From NCBI RefSeq assembly GCF_947503415.1, contig NZ_CANNDS010000004.1, positions 1-64,000 of the forward strand: DNA of 64,000 nt. Reading direction: 5' to 3'. Origin of the DNA: an uncultured Tateyamaria sp. (GTDB lineage Bacteria; Pseudomonadota; Alphaproteobacteria; Rhodobacterales; Rhodobacteraceae). Positions 17,579-26,922 of this stretch are shown piece after piece (position 1 is the stretch's first letter; every line of letters begins with the position of its first letter). A model generated the notes under the pieces. The model was not told the DNA's origin and made no database searches. It saw only the letters and a list, made by a program, of their open reading frames with translations. A program made the position numbers and the translations under genes.

Positions 17579-17693
17579 GGCGCATCAGGATGCGCCTTAC
17601 GATTATCACTGCGGGCAGGTGGACCGCGTAAGGCGGACGTGTCGTCCGCCCGCCGCACATCCTATCTTGGGTCCAACACAAATCAGCGCTCCA
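17579..17693. repeat. Copy 1 of a ~115-bp tandem duplication between xseA and the 17773 gene
   Basis: It begins with palindrome GGCGCATC-AG-GATGCGCC (17579-17596), continues with GGGCAGGTGGA, then palindrome GGCGGACG-TGT-CGTCCGCC (17632-17650), then a stretch (17664 on) whose minus strand reads ICVGPKIG, a decayed copy of the ICLGPKIGV end of the gene at 17773. The second unit starts at 17694 with offset 115; the gene-tail part is offset 119, so a small indel separates them. Confidence 0.85.
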
Positions 17694-17800
17694 GGCACAT
17701 CAAGATGCGCCTTACGGAAATAATCGTAGGCAGGTGGATATCGTAAGGCGGACGTGCCGTCCGCCGCCCGGGTCAAACGCCGATCTTGGGCCCGAGGCAG
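17694..17800. repeat. Copy 2 of the ~115-bp tandem duplication (includes true 3' end of the 17773 gene)
   Basis: Palindrome GGCACATC-AA-GATGCGCC (17694-17711, one mismatch), GGCAGGTGGATATC, palindrome GGCGGACG-TGC-CGTCCGCC (17747-17765), then the authentic last codons and stop of the secreted-protein gene. The right boundary is approximate, since similarity fades inside the coding sequence. Confidence 0.8.
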
Positions 17801-18168
17801 ATCATTTCTTCGCCGACATCCTGCGCCTCGTACAGTTCGGTGCTGTCGGGATTGTTTTCAAACGTGGCAATCAGGCCTCCCGCACCGCGCTCGAAGGTCC
17901 AGCATTGCGGGTCGGGGCGGTCTTCGTAGACGAAGCAGATCAATGGCCCTTCGTCATACCAGCGGCCTTCCTTGCATTCCCCATCCAGGAAGGACCACGT
18001 CACGCGCCGGTTTTCATGGTAGATTTCGGCGCCATACGCCTCTCCGGATCGGCCGTAATACAGTGTTTTTCCAGTGACATAGGCCTCGAATTCGGCTGCG
18101 GTCATGGGGTCAGCGGCGGCCGAAGTGGCCAGCAGGCACAGGGATGTCAAAAGCGCGCGATGGATCAT
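17773..18168 (-). CDS. Small exported protein, paralogue of the gene at 14039
   Basis: A 131-residue secreted protein: signal IHRALLTSLCLLATSAAA, then DPMTAAEFEAYVTGKTLYYG, a central region DGECKEGRWYDEGPLICFVY with paired Cys, QCWTFERG, and the end CLGPKIGV. It shares organisation and Cys pattern with the protein at 14039 about 3.7 kb away. I recognise it as a roseobacter secreted family without known function. It is convergent with xseA, and its 3' end is part of a tandem duplication containing four palindromes. Confidence 0.8.
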   Translation of the reverse strand: MIHRALLTSLCLLATSAAADPMTAAEFEAYVTGKTLYYGRSGEAYGAEIYHENRRVTWSFLDGECKEGRWYDEGPLICFVYEDRPDPQCWTFERGAGGLIATFENNPDSTELYEAQDVGEEMICLGPKIGV

Positions 18169-18217
18169 GCGCGCACTGTGCCAGAGCTGAACCAGAGGTT
18201 CCAGCCGTTGTGGCGCG

Positions 18218-19249
18218 TCACGCAGGCGCGGGCGTCATTCCGCCCTGCGCCGTTGGATCCGTCCACCGATCAACAGGCTTGTCCATGATCCTGCGCCACA
18301 TGGGCGGGACCAGCGCAATCACCGCCATGACCGGCAACGCGTGCGGCAGCATCGGCATGGTGCCGGCATCAAGGTCAAGCTGCGGAAAAGATGTGGCCGG
18401 GCGCGCATGATGTGCAGAATGCCGCGGTGCGTTCAGCATCATGGCGCTCGAATACCAGTGCGGTGCGTTCCATGAATGGGCAGGACCCATGGGCTCGGGC
18501 CTGCCATCCGGCAACACGGCCCGGCTCAGCCCGTAATGTTGCACGTAATCCGACAACATCAGCTGGATTTGCGCGTAGGCACAGATCAGGACCAGCCCCA
18601 CAACACCCGCACGACCGGCAAGGGCGTAGGCTGCGGCGATGCTCAGAACCGCGCCCAGAACGTAGGCTTGGTATGGGCGCGGAAGGGCCGCACCGCCATG
18701 GCGGTGCCGCTCTGCCCGCAACCCTGCGCGAAAACTGCCCACCCATGTGCGCGGCAAATAGGCCCAGAACCCTTCGCCACGGCGCGCGGTGGCAGGGTCC
18801 TTGGGGGTGGCCGCATGGATGTGATGCACCAACCGGTGCGCACTGGTGTGATGGCCAAACAGGATCGAACTGTAACACGCCGCCCCAAGACGAAATGCCC
18901 ACCGATCGGCCCTGTGGATCAACTCATGCGCGTTCGAGTTCGAGATCTGGCCGAAATACAGACCCGCCGCCACCACGATGAACCCCTTGTCGAGCAAAGG
19001 CAGATCGCGCCCCATTGCCCACACCGCCAGGATCAGCAGACCGAAATGCGCGACCCCCAAGGCCTCCGACAACCGATGCCCCGTCGCATCCGTGACACCG
19101 CGGCGCACCGGCAGTTTGTCCAGAAAGAACACCACCACCGTGATCGCCAACACGGCCACAACAGGCCACGGTCCACCCCACAGACACGCCGCCGCCAGAC
19201 AAACACCCGGCAGAAAGCTCGCAATGGCAAAGGGCAAAAGCGCAGGCAT
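18218..19249 (-). CDS. alkB: Alkane 1-monooxygenase (AlkB-like) membrane diiron hydroxylase
   Basis: A 343-residue integral membrane protein of the AlkB/desaturase-like hydroxylase group, which inserts oxygen at terminal carbons using a diiron site. The histidine motifs are HELIHR (108-113), HHTSAHRLVHH (133-143) and RHSAHH (276-281), plus DYVQHYGLSR in the AlkB position that often reads NYxEHYGL. ATG 19249 gives a hydrophobic start, with GGAG about 12 bases ahead; a longer frame to 19771 runs into the opposite gene. No rubredoxin or rubredoxin reductase is adjacent. It is divergent from the NuoE-NuoF fusion, 212 bases apart. Confidence 0.82.
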   Translation of the reverse strand: MPALLPFAIASFLPGVCLAAACLWGGPWPVVAVLAITVVVFFLDKLPVRRGVTDATGHRLSEALGVAHFGLLILAVWAMGRDLPLLDKGFIVVAAGLYFGQISNSNAHELIHRADRWAFRLGAACYSSILFGHHTSAHRLVHHIHAATPKDPATARRGEGFWAYLPRTWVGSFRAGLRAERHRHGGAALPRPYQAYVLGAVLSIAAAYALAGRAGVVGLVLICAYAQIQLMLSDYVQHYGLSRAVLPDGRPEPMGPAHSWNAPHWYSSAMMLNAPRHSAHHARPATSFPQLDLDAGTMPMLPHALPVMAVIALVPPMWRRIMDKPVDRWTDPTAQGGMTPAPA

Positions 19250-19461
19250 AAGCGCAGAATCACTCCGGTTTTGGTCGGCGCACGGTATCACACCGCAGGA
19301 ACGAACGCAGTTAGCACCGATTTGCTGCCAAAGCGTGACCGATTGACGACAGCATGGTGACGATAGGCGCGTCATTTCAGCGCCCGTGCGTCGCTTTTGG
19401 GCTGATTGGCGCGCAGCCGCCCTGATACGCTCCGCCCAAAGCAGGGGCAGGAGTGCACGCA

Positions 19462-21156
19462 ATGGCGCTGGATCAATCCACCAAGGGCAAGGGTGTCTGG
19501 AAATCGGGCAAGGGCAAGGGGCGCGTCCGTCCCAAGGGCCGCGCGCTCGAGGATCAAGCCTGGGACGAGGTGCGCAGCCTCCTTGGCGACCAACCCCGCC
19601 GCCGCGACCTGCTGATCGAATTCCTGCACCTGATTCAGGACAAATACGGCCACCTGTCGGCCGCCCACCTGCGCGCGCTGGCCGAAGAAATGCGGCTCTC
19701 CATGGCCGAGGTTTACGAGGTCGCCACCTTCTACGCCCATTTCGACGTGGTAAAGGAAACCGAAACCCCACCCCCCGCGCTCACCATCCGCGTCTGCGAC
19801 TCGCTCAGCTGCGAACTGGCCGGCGCGCAACAGCTCAAATCCGCCCTCGAAGACGGGCTCGACCCGAGCGAAGTCCGCGTCCTGCGCGCCCCCTGCATGG
19901 GCCGCTGCGACACGGCCCCCGTGCTGGAACTTGGCCACAACCACATCGACAACGCCACGCCGGAAAAAGTCCACGCCGCCATCGCCGCAGGCGACACCCA
20001 TGCGCACGTCCCCGACTATGAAGCCCTCGAAAAATACAAAAAAGCAGGGGGTTACGATGCACTCCTCACCCTCCGCGACAATGGCAACTGGGAAGACGTC
20101 CAAGCCAAAATCAAGGACAGCGGCCTCCGGGGCCTGGGCGGCGCTGGCTTCCCATCAGGCACCAAATGGGGCTTCGTGCGGGCCAATGCAGGCCCCCGCT
20201 ATCTAGCGGTAAACGGGGACGAGGGCGAACCGGGGACATTCAAAGACCGCTACTACCTCGAACGCACGCCACACCTGTTCCTTGAAGGCATGCTCATCGC
20301 CGCATGGGCGGTCGAAGCCGACACATGCTTCATCTACATGCGCGACGAATACCCGGCGGTCCTCGAAATATTAGCAAAAGAAATCAAGGCACTCGAAGAC
20401 GCAAACCTCGTCCCCCAAGGCTACATCGACCTGCGCCGGGGCGCGGGCGCCTATATCTGCGGCGAAGAATCCGCGATGATCGAAAGCATCGAAGGCAAGC
20501 GCGGCCTGCCGCGCCACCGGCCCCCCTACGTGGCGCAGGTCGGCATCTTCAACCAGCCCACACTGGTCCACAACGTCGAAACCCTGCACTGGATCGCACG
20601 CATCTGCCGCGAAGGGGCGCAAGTCCTGAACAGCACCGAGAAAAACGGGCGCACAGGCCTGCGCAGCTACTCCGTCTCGGGCCGCGTCAAAAACCCCGGT
20701 GTCCACCTTCTGCCCGCAGGGTCCACGATCACCGACATCATTGCAGCATCCGGCGGCATGGCCGACGGCCACACCTTCAAAGCCTACCAGCCGGGCGGCC
20801 CGTCCTCCGGTCTCTTGCCTGCCATGATGCACGACATCCCGCTCGACTTCGACACGCTGCAACCCCACGGCACCTTCATCGGGTCTGCGGCGGTCGTCAT
20901 CCTGTCGGATCAGGACCGCGCCCGCGACGCCGCCCTCAACATGCTGAAATTCTTTGAAGATGAAAGCTGCGGCCAGTGCACGCCCTGCCGCGTGGGCTGC
21001 GAAAAAGCGGTCAAGCTGATGCAGGCGGACACATGGGATCAACCCCTGCTGGACGAGCTGTGCACCGCCATGACCGACGCGTCGATCTGCGGTCTGGGGC
21101 AGGCCGCGCCAAATCCGATCAAGCTGGTGATGAAGCATTTCGGGGACGAGATTTAA
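19462..21156 (+). CDS. NuoE-NuoF fusion, NADH-oxidising diaphorase subunit (FdsB/FdsG-like)
   Basis: A 564-residue fusion. The N-terminal NuoE-like part carries a [2Fe-2S] thioredoxin fold with Cys112, Cys117, Cys145 and Cys149. The C-terminal NuoF-like part has GLGGAGFPSGTKW (NADH), NGDEGEPGTFKDR (FMN), GAGAYICGEES, and a [4Fe-4S] motif SCGQCTPCR (Cys503, 506, 509) with Cys543. Such subunits oxidise or reduce NAD in NAD-dependent formate dehydrogenases and hydrogenases. I chose ATG 19462, which has AGGAG eight bases upstream, over GTG 19453. No catalytic molybdenum subunit or accessory gene follows; ftsY comes next, so the diaphorase looks orphaned here. Confidence 0.85.
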   Translation: MALDQSTKGKGVWKSGKGKGRVRPKGRALEDQAWDEVRSLLGDQPRRRDLLIEFLHLIQDKYGHLSAAHLRALAEEMRLSMAEVYEVATFYAHFDVVKETETPPPALTIRVCDSLSCELAGAQQLKSALEDGLDPSEVRVLRAPCMGRCDTAPVLELGHNHIDNATPEKVHAAIAAGDTHAHVPDYEALEKYKKAGGYDALLTLRDNGNWEDVQAKIKDSGLRGLGGAGFPSGTKWGFVRANAGPRYLAVNGDEGEPGTFKDRYYLERTPHLFLEGMLIAAWAVEADTCFIYMRDEYPAVLEILAKEIKALEDANLVPQGYIDLRRGAGAYICGEESAMIESIEGKRGLPRHRPPYVAQVGIFNQPTLVHNVETLHWIARICREGAQVLNSTEKNGRTGLRSYSVSGRVKNPGVHLLPAGSTITDIIAASGGMADGHTFKAYQPGGPSSGLLPAMMHDIPLDFDTLQPHGTFIGSAAVVILSDQDRARDAALNMLKFFEDESCGQCTPCRVGCEKAVKLMQADTWDQPLLDELCTAMTDASICGLGQAAPNPIKLVMKHFGDEI

Positions 21157-21266
21157 GGCCGCGCGCGCCGACCGCGCCCCAATCCAATCGATGATCCGCG
21201 CAGTCCTGCCTTTTCATGGCCGGGCGCGCGTATTAGGTCAGGGGGCAGATCAAGTCTCGGGGCATC

Positions 21267-22688
<1,422 letters not shown>

Positions 22689-22739
22689 GTTAGCAAAATC
22701 AATGGCTTGCAAAATGTCCCACGCTGGGACACCCCCTGA

Positions 22740-23642
22740 ATGACCGAATGGCTGGCCAGCATCGAAGGCACGGAAACGGGCCATACCGTGGCCCTCTACC
22801 TCGCGATTCTGGCCGCCTTTCTCCACGCCGTTTTCGGTGCCCTCCAGAAAGGCCGCCACGATCCCTGGCTGACCCGCGGCGCGATCGACGCCTCCTACGG
22901 CCTCATGGCCGCTCCCTTTGCCCTCTTCGTGGTCCCCTGGCCCGAGCCCCATATGTGGCCCATTTTCGGCGTCGTTTTCGTGATCCACGTGGGCTACAAA
23001 GTGCTGCAAGCCTGGGCCTACACGAAGGGCGATTTCACCGTCGTCTACCCGGTGGTCCGGGGCACGGGTCCGCTCTTCACCGTGATCGGCGCGTATTTCC
23101 TGTTCTCAGAAACCTTCACGATCATCCAGTGGATGGGCGTCGGGGTCTTGCTCGCAGGCATCTACGGCCTCGCCCTCTACAACCTGCGGAACCTGCAAAC
23201 CAACCGCGACACACTGCCTATGGCCCTGGCGCTCGCCGTGATCACCGGCCTGTTCGTGGCGCTCTATACCACCTATGACGCCTACGGAATCCGGGCCACG
23301 GAAAACCCGTTCACCTTCCTTGCGTGGTTCTTCATGATCGACGGTATCTTCATGCCACCCATCGCCTACATGCGCTGGCGCCGGATGGAGAATCCACCCG
23401 CTCTGCCGCCCCTGATGCTCAGAGGTGTGATCGGTGGCATCATTGCCTTCCTCAGTTTCGGCTCCATCATGATGGCCACGCGGCTCGACAAGGTGGGCGA
23501 GGCGGCGGTCTTGCGCGAAACTTCGACCGTATTTGCCGCAATCATCGGTTGGCTGGTGCTGAAAGAAACGGTAGGACCGCGCAGAATTGCCCTGATGGCG
23601 CTGATCGCCGCCGGGGCTGTGATCGTCGAGATGGGCGGATAA
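22740..23642 (+). CDS. EamA/DMT-family membrane transporter
   Basis: A 300-residue, about ten-segment inner-membrane protein with two EamA repeats. The typical EamA exit motif is visible as PVVRGTGPLFTVIGAYFLFSE in the first half and ETSTVFAAIIGWLVLKE in the second. The substrate is unknown. It starts 51 bases after ftsY and is followed 12 bases later by yciB, so it may be in the same transcript. An inverted repeat TGTCCCA-CGC-TGGGACA lies just upstream (22713-22729). Confidence 0.85.
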   Translation: MTEWLASIEGTETGHTVALYLAILAAFLHAVFGALQKGRHDPWLTRGAIDASYGLMAAPFALFVVPWPEPHMWPIFGVVFVIHVGYKVLQAWAYTKGDFTVVYPVVRGTGPLFTVIGAYFLFSETFTIIQWMGVGVLLAGIYGLALYNLRNLQTNRDTLPMALALAVITGLFVALYTTYDAYGIRATENPFTFLAWFFMIDGIFMPPIAYMRWRRMENPPALPPLMLRGVIGGIIAFLSFGSIMMATRLDKVGEAAVLRETSTVFAAIIGWLVLKETVGPRRIALMALIAAGAVIVEMGG

Positions 23643-23654
23643 AAAGGGCACAGC

Positions 23655-24269
23655 ATGGCAGACGCGCGCGAGATCAATCCGCTGATGAAACAGGTCCTTG
23701 AACTGGGCCCGCCACTGGTCTTTTTCCTGATCTACCTGCGCATCCGCGACAACACCTACACGTGGGCGGGCACCGATTACTCCGGCTTCATCGTCGCCAC
23801 GCTGATCTTCGTGCCGATCCTGCTGATTGCGATGGCGGTCCTGTGGGCGCTCACGGGCAAGCTCAGCCGGATGCAGATCTTCACCGCGTTCATGGTCATC
23901 TTCTTCGGCGCGCTCACCGCGTGGTTCAACGACGAACGGTTCTTCAAAATGAAGACCAGCATCGTTTACGGCCTTTTCGCGCTGCTGCTGGGGATTGGCC
24001 TCTTGCGCAAGCAAAGCTGGCTGGCCTTTGTCCTGTCTGATGCGGTGCCCATGGCGCATGAGGGCTGGATGATCCTGACCCGAAGGCTCTGTGCTATGTT
24101 CGCCGTGCTGGCCGTCGCGAACGAAGTGATCTGGCGCACCATGTCTACAGACACATGGGTCAAGATCGAAACCTTCGGCTTTCCCATCGCCATGGTGGCA
24201 TTCATCTTTTTCCAGTTTGCGGCCCTGCAGGACCACATGATCTCGGAAGATGATGAGGAGCAGGCCTAG
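23655..24269 (+). CDS. yciB: Inner-membrane-spanning protein YciB (septation protein A)
   Basis: A 204-residue membrane protein with five to six hydrophobic segments and the YciB/IspZ pattern (NPLMKQVLELGPPLVFFLIY near the start, NEVIWR about two thirds through). In enterobacteria it affects cell-envelope and septum formation. It starts 12 bases after the EamA gene and lies in an ftsY neighbourhood. Its TAG and the TAG of the convergent cNMP gene overlap in the palindrome CTAG at 24266-24269. Confidence 0.9.
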   Translation: MADAREINPLMKQVLELGPPLVFFLIYLRIRDNTYTWAGTDYSGFIVATLIFVPILLIAMAVLWALTGKLSRMQIFTAFMVIFFGALTAWFNDERFFKMKTSIVYGLFALLLGIGLLRKQSWLAFVLSDAVPMAHEGWMILTRRLCAMFAVLAVANEVIWRTMSTDTWVKIETFGFPIAMVAFIFFQFAALQDHMISEDDEEQA

Positions 24270-24982
24270 GCCCGCTTGCTCCGCGCATTCGCAGCGTCTT
24301 CGTTCCAATCCCCGGAATGGGGCGCCACGGCAAAGGCAACTTTCAACGCCAGATCCTTGGTGATCATCGCCTCGATCGCCAGCGCAAAGCGCGAATTCTT
24401 CTGCGCCCGCTTGCGCAACTCGGCCACGTCCCATTCCAGCACTTCGCTGCCTGCATCCAAACGCGTGGTCGCGGCACTTGTCTGCTGGGTGGCATAGGCA
24501 ACTTCGCCCACGAACAGATTGGGTGGCATGGTGAACCGCTCGCCCCGTTTGGTAATGTGGATGGGGCCGGAAATCACGTAGTACAGCTTTTCCGGCTGCA
24601 CACCTTCGGTTGTGACCTGCGTGCGTTCTTCCAGCACATGGCGCGTTGCCCGTTTGACCAGATCGCGGAAGTCACCGGGCGGTAGCCCTTCGAACAGCGG
24701 GTAAATGTCGCGATGTGCAACAGGCACCGCAAGGCTGGATCGATGCCAGAGCAGGCTGGCCAGCCCGATCAGGTTGGCGGTGCCCATGACCATCGAGGTA
24801 TAGATGGCCTCCCACAATGGCGTGTCGGCTGCGGTGAAGTAGTAATAGGTATAAAGGCACGTCCCCAGCAGGATCATCACGCGCAGGACAATCTGGTTGG
24901 TGATCAGATAGCCGACTGTAAAGACGGCGCCCGCCGACAGAATAACCGCCTCCGGCGCCACGTAATCGCTGACCATGAACAT
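24266..24982 (-). CDS. Popeye-like membrane protein with cyclic-nucleotide-binding domain
   Basis: A 238-residue protein with three membrane segments packed in the first ~80 residues (about 13-30, 32-50 and 58-80), then a soluble domain (about 90-215). That domain follows the Crp/cNMP-binding beta-roll pattern: YPLFEGLPPGDFRDLVKRA, EGVQPEKLYYVISGPIHITK, NLFVGEVAYA and a closing helix. No DNA-binding helix-turn-helix follows. Three helices plus a cNMP-fold is the Popeye-domain layout. A ligand-contact Arg after the GE motif is not obvious, so cAMP or cGMP binding is unproven. ATG 24982 has AGGAG eight bases upstream. Confidence 0.7.
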   Translation of the reverse strand: MFMVSDYVAPEAVILSAGAVFTVGYLITNQIVLRVMILLGTCLYTYYYFTAADTPLWEAIYTSMVMGTANLIGLASLLWHRSSLAVPVAHRDIYPLFEGLPPGDFRDLVKRATRHVLEERTQVTTEGVQPEKLYYVISGPIHITKRGERFTMPPNLFVGEVAYATQQTSAATTRLDAGSEVLEWDVAELRKRAQKNSRFALAIEAMITKDLALKVAFAVAPHSGDWNEDAANARSKRA

Positions 24983-25012
24983 GTTTCGGGTCTCCTGCCG
25001 TTGCCGTTTCGG

Positions 25013-25699
25013 TCAGTTCTTTTGTTTGAATAATGTGTCTTGGGCAGACTTGTCTTGCTTGGCCGTGCGCAAATCAAGATGCAAAGCGTGGCCGCGCTGG
25101 ACCGCCGGACGGCTGCCGACAGTGTCCAGCCAACGGGCCAAATGCGGTTTGTCGTCCAAGGTCTGTTCCTGTCCTTCCCACAAGGATGCCCACGGCCAGA
25201 TGGCCATGTCTGCGATGGAATAGTCGCCAGCCACATATTCGTTGTCCGCCAATTGCCGGTCCAGCACGCCATACAGGCGCGCCGTTTCATTCCGGTACCG
25301 ATCCTTTGCATAAGCAATATCGTGGCCCATCTGCGGCGCGTATTTCAGGAAATGGTGGCATTGTCCTGCCATCGGCCCAACCCCGCCCATCTGCCACATG
25401 AGCCATTGGTCCACGGCAATACGGTCCCGTTCGGACGTTCCTCCGAACTGACCGGTCTTGCGGGCGAGGTATTGCAGGATCGCCCCGCTTTCAAAGATCG
25501 AGATCGGCGCGCGGTCCGGTCCGTCGGGATCGGTGATGGCAGGCATGCGGTTGTTGGGGGATATCTTGAGGAACTCGGGCGCGAACTGATCACCGTTGCC
25601 GATGTTGATCAGATGCACGTTGTAGGGCAGGCCAAACTCTTCCAACGCGATAGAGGCCTTCCAGCCGTTTGGCGTGGGCCAGTAATACAGATCGATCAT
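25013..25699 (-). CDS. yfcG: YfcG-like glutathione S-transferase (disulfide-bond reductase type)
   Basis: A 228-residue nu-class GST. The opening IDLYYWPTPNGWKASIALEE, then ISPNNRMPAITDPDG and FESGAILQYLARKTG, closely follow E. coli YfcG, as do WQMGGVGPMAGQCHHF and DYSIADMAIWPW in the helical domain. YfcG-type enzymes use glutathione to reduce disulfides, with Thr/Asn (PTPNG) instead of a catalytic Cys or Ser. It lies 30 bases upstream of the Popeye-like gene on the same strand, and 24 bases after the hydrolase gene. Confidence 0.88.
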   Translation of the reverse strand: MIDLYYWPTPNGWKASIALEEFGLPYNVHLINIGNGDQFAPEFLKISPNNRMPAITDPDGPDRAPISIFESGAILQYLARKTGQFGGTSERDRIAVDQWLMWQMGGVGPMAGQCHHFLKYAPQMGHDIAYAKDRYRNETARLYGVLDRQLADNEYVAGDYSIADMAIWPWASLWEGQEQTLDDKPHLARWLDTVGSRPAVQRGHALHLDLRTAKQDKSAQDTLFKQKN

Positions 25700-25723
25700 G
25701 CAGTCCTCCGGGCAATCCGGAGA

Positions 25724-26659
25724 TCATGTTGCGGTTTTCTGACGCGCGGGCAAGTAGGACGGCATTTGGGGCACAGCAAAGATGCGTGACCAACGTGGTG
25801 TCGGCATGGCTGGCAATGCAGCCTTGAGCGCCTCGAGTGTTATGTCATCGGCAGAGCGCAGCGCGCGCGCATAGAACCGAAGCGCACCGGGACGGGTGTA
25901 ACCGGACCAGTGGCACACACGTCGTTCCGGGCCGCTCACATGACCGCCAAACCGGGCCAGGGCGGCCAACGTCTTGGGGCAATCAAGCTGGATGTTCACC
26001 GCATTGGACAGGTGCACGCCGGATCCCATTGCGCGGTCCATCGGGACGGCCGGAGCCATCAGACGTTCGAACATCAGGTCAAATACATCGTTTTCGCGGC
26101 TGATGATGTTCATAAGCTGGGCGGACCGTCCTGCAGGCGTCTCCATCGCGGCTGTCGCGACACTGGCATAGCTGGCCCCCGTGATCGTGAAGACACGGTG
26201 GAGCGCGCGGGCGGGCAGATGGCGCAGCGCCTCAAAGATGACTTCCGACCCCATTGAGTGGGTGATGGCATGGATCGGGCGGAAAGGGGCAACCGCTCGA
26301 ATGTCCCTGATCGCTTGCGCCAACGCCACGCCTGCCGCCCGCGCGGAAAGTTGCGCATTCCAAAGATTGCCGCGTGCGCCCCATCCAAATGCAATCGCCA
26401 ACCCTTCGCCCGCGTGCCGGCTGGCAAAGCCAAGCGGGCGGAGCCATTGGGTCTGCGTGCGCGCCTCAGCGGTGCCTTTTCCAAAAATTCTGTTGTGAGG
26501 ACAATAGGTTGGTACATTCGGATCGTATTTGAAGCCGTGGATCAGGATGATGATCGGGCCAGAGCCTTTCGCTGCGCGGCGCAACGTCGGTAGAGCCGGG
26601 GCAGGTGAGCCATGCAAGACCAGCCCGTCGGGGCCTGCATTCAGTCTCAGGATGGGCAT
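25724..26659 (-). CDS. Alpha/beta-hydrolase family protein
   Basis: A 311-residue protein with the oxyanion region IILIHGFKYDP (about 36-46) and nucleophile elbow ITHSMGSEV (Ser about 134). It resembles DUF900-type serine hydrolases. No signal peptide is evident. The likely Asp (about 191, in ENDVFDLMF) and His (about 236-248) are plausible but unassigned. The substrate is unknown. It is the first of three minus-strand genes with short gaps (hydrolase, YfcG-like GST, Popeye-like). Confidence 0.75.
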   Translation of the reverse strand: MPILRLNAGPDGLVLHGSPAPALPTLRRAAKGSGPIIILIHGFKYDPNVPTYCPHNRIFGKGTAEARTQTQWLRPLGFASRHAGEGLAIAFGWGARGNLWNAQLSARAAGVALAQAIRDIRAVAPFRPIHAITHSMGSEVIFEALRHLPARALHRVFTITGASYASVATAAMETPAGRSAQLMNIISRENDVFDLMFERLMAPAVPMDRAMGSGVHLSNAVNIQLDCPKTLAALARFGGHVSGPERRVCHWSGYTRPGALRFYARALRSADDITLEALKAALPAMPTPRWSRIFAVPQMPSYLPARQKTAT

Positions 26660-26779
26660 GCCGCACCTCCCACCACATGTTGTGGCGCTGCTATGGTACA
26701 GCCATAGGGGGCAGGGATGAATTTTAGGTTACACCACCGTGACGGTGTTGACGCTGTGATGCTGCGGGCGTAATTCGTT

Positions 26780-26840
26780 CCCCGTGGCGATTTGTTACCG
26801 GATTGCGGGCCACGTTAAACAATTCCGCTAAAAGGTCAGG
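26780..26840 (+). ncRNA. SAM-II riboswitch upstream of metZ
   Basis: The stretch matches the alphaproteobacterial SAM-II (metA) motif. P1 is CGTGGC (26783-26788) pairing with GCCACG (26809-26814), with GATTTGTTACC after the 5' arm. It is followed by CACGTTAAACAA and the conserved tail CCGCTAAAAGG; the loop CGGA can pair with TCCG (26824-26827) to form the pseudoknot. SAM binding would lower expression of metZ. Confidence 0.85.
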
Positions 26841-26846
26841 ATGAAA

Positions 26847-26883
26847 GCCCCCCTTTCGCTTGACCCGCGTCTGGGGGTTTTTT
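26847..26883 (+). terminator. Hairpin with T-run between SAM-II riboswitch and metZ
   Basis: CCCCC (26849-26853) and GGGGG (26873-26877) are followed directly by TTTTTT (26878-26883). This looks like an intrinsic terminator placed between the aptamer and the metZ ribosome site (GGAG at 26912), so control could be transcriptional. Confidence 0.6.
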
Positions 26884-26922
26884 GTGGCCTGACCCCTTTC
26901 AGGCCCGCGATGGAGTTTGAAA

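Noticed and set aside
13284-18168. Genomic island or prophage around the repeats and small secreted genes
   Set aside because: No integrase, transposase, tRNA end or phage gene is present, and purD, xseA and ferredoxin are ordinary core genes.
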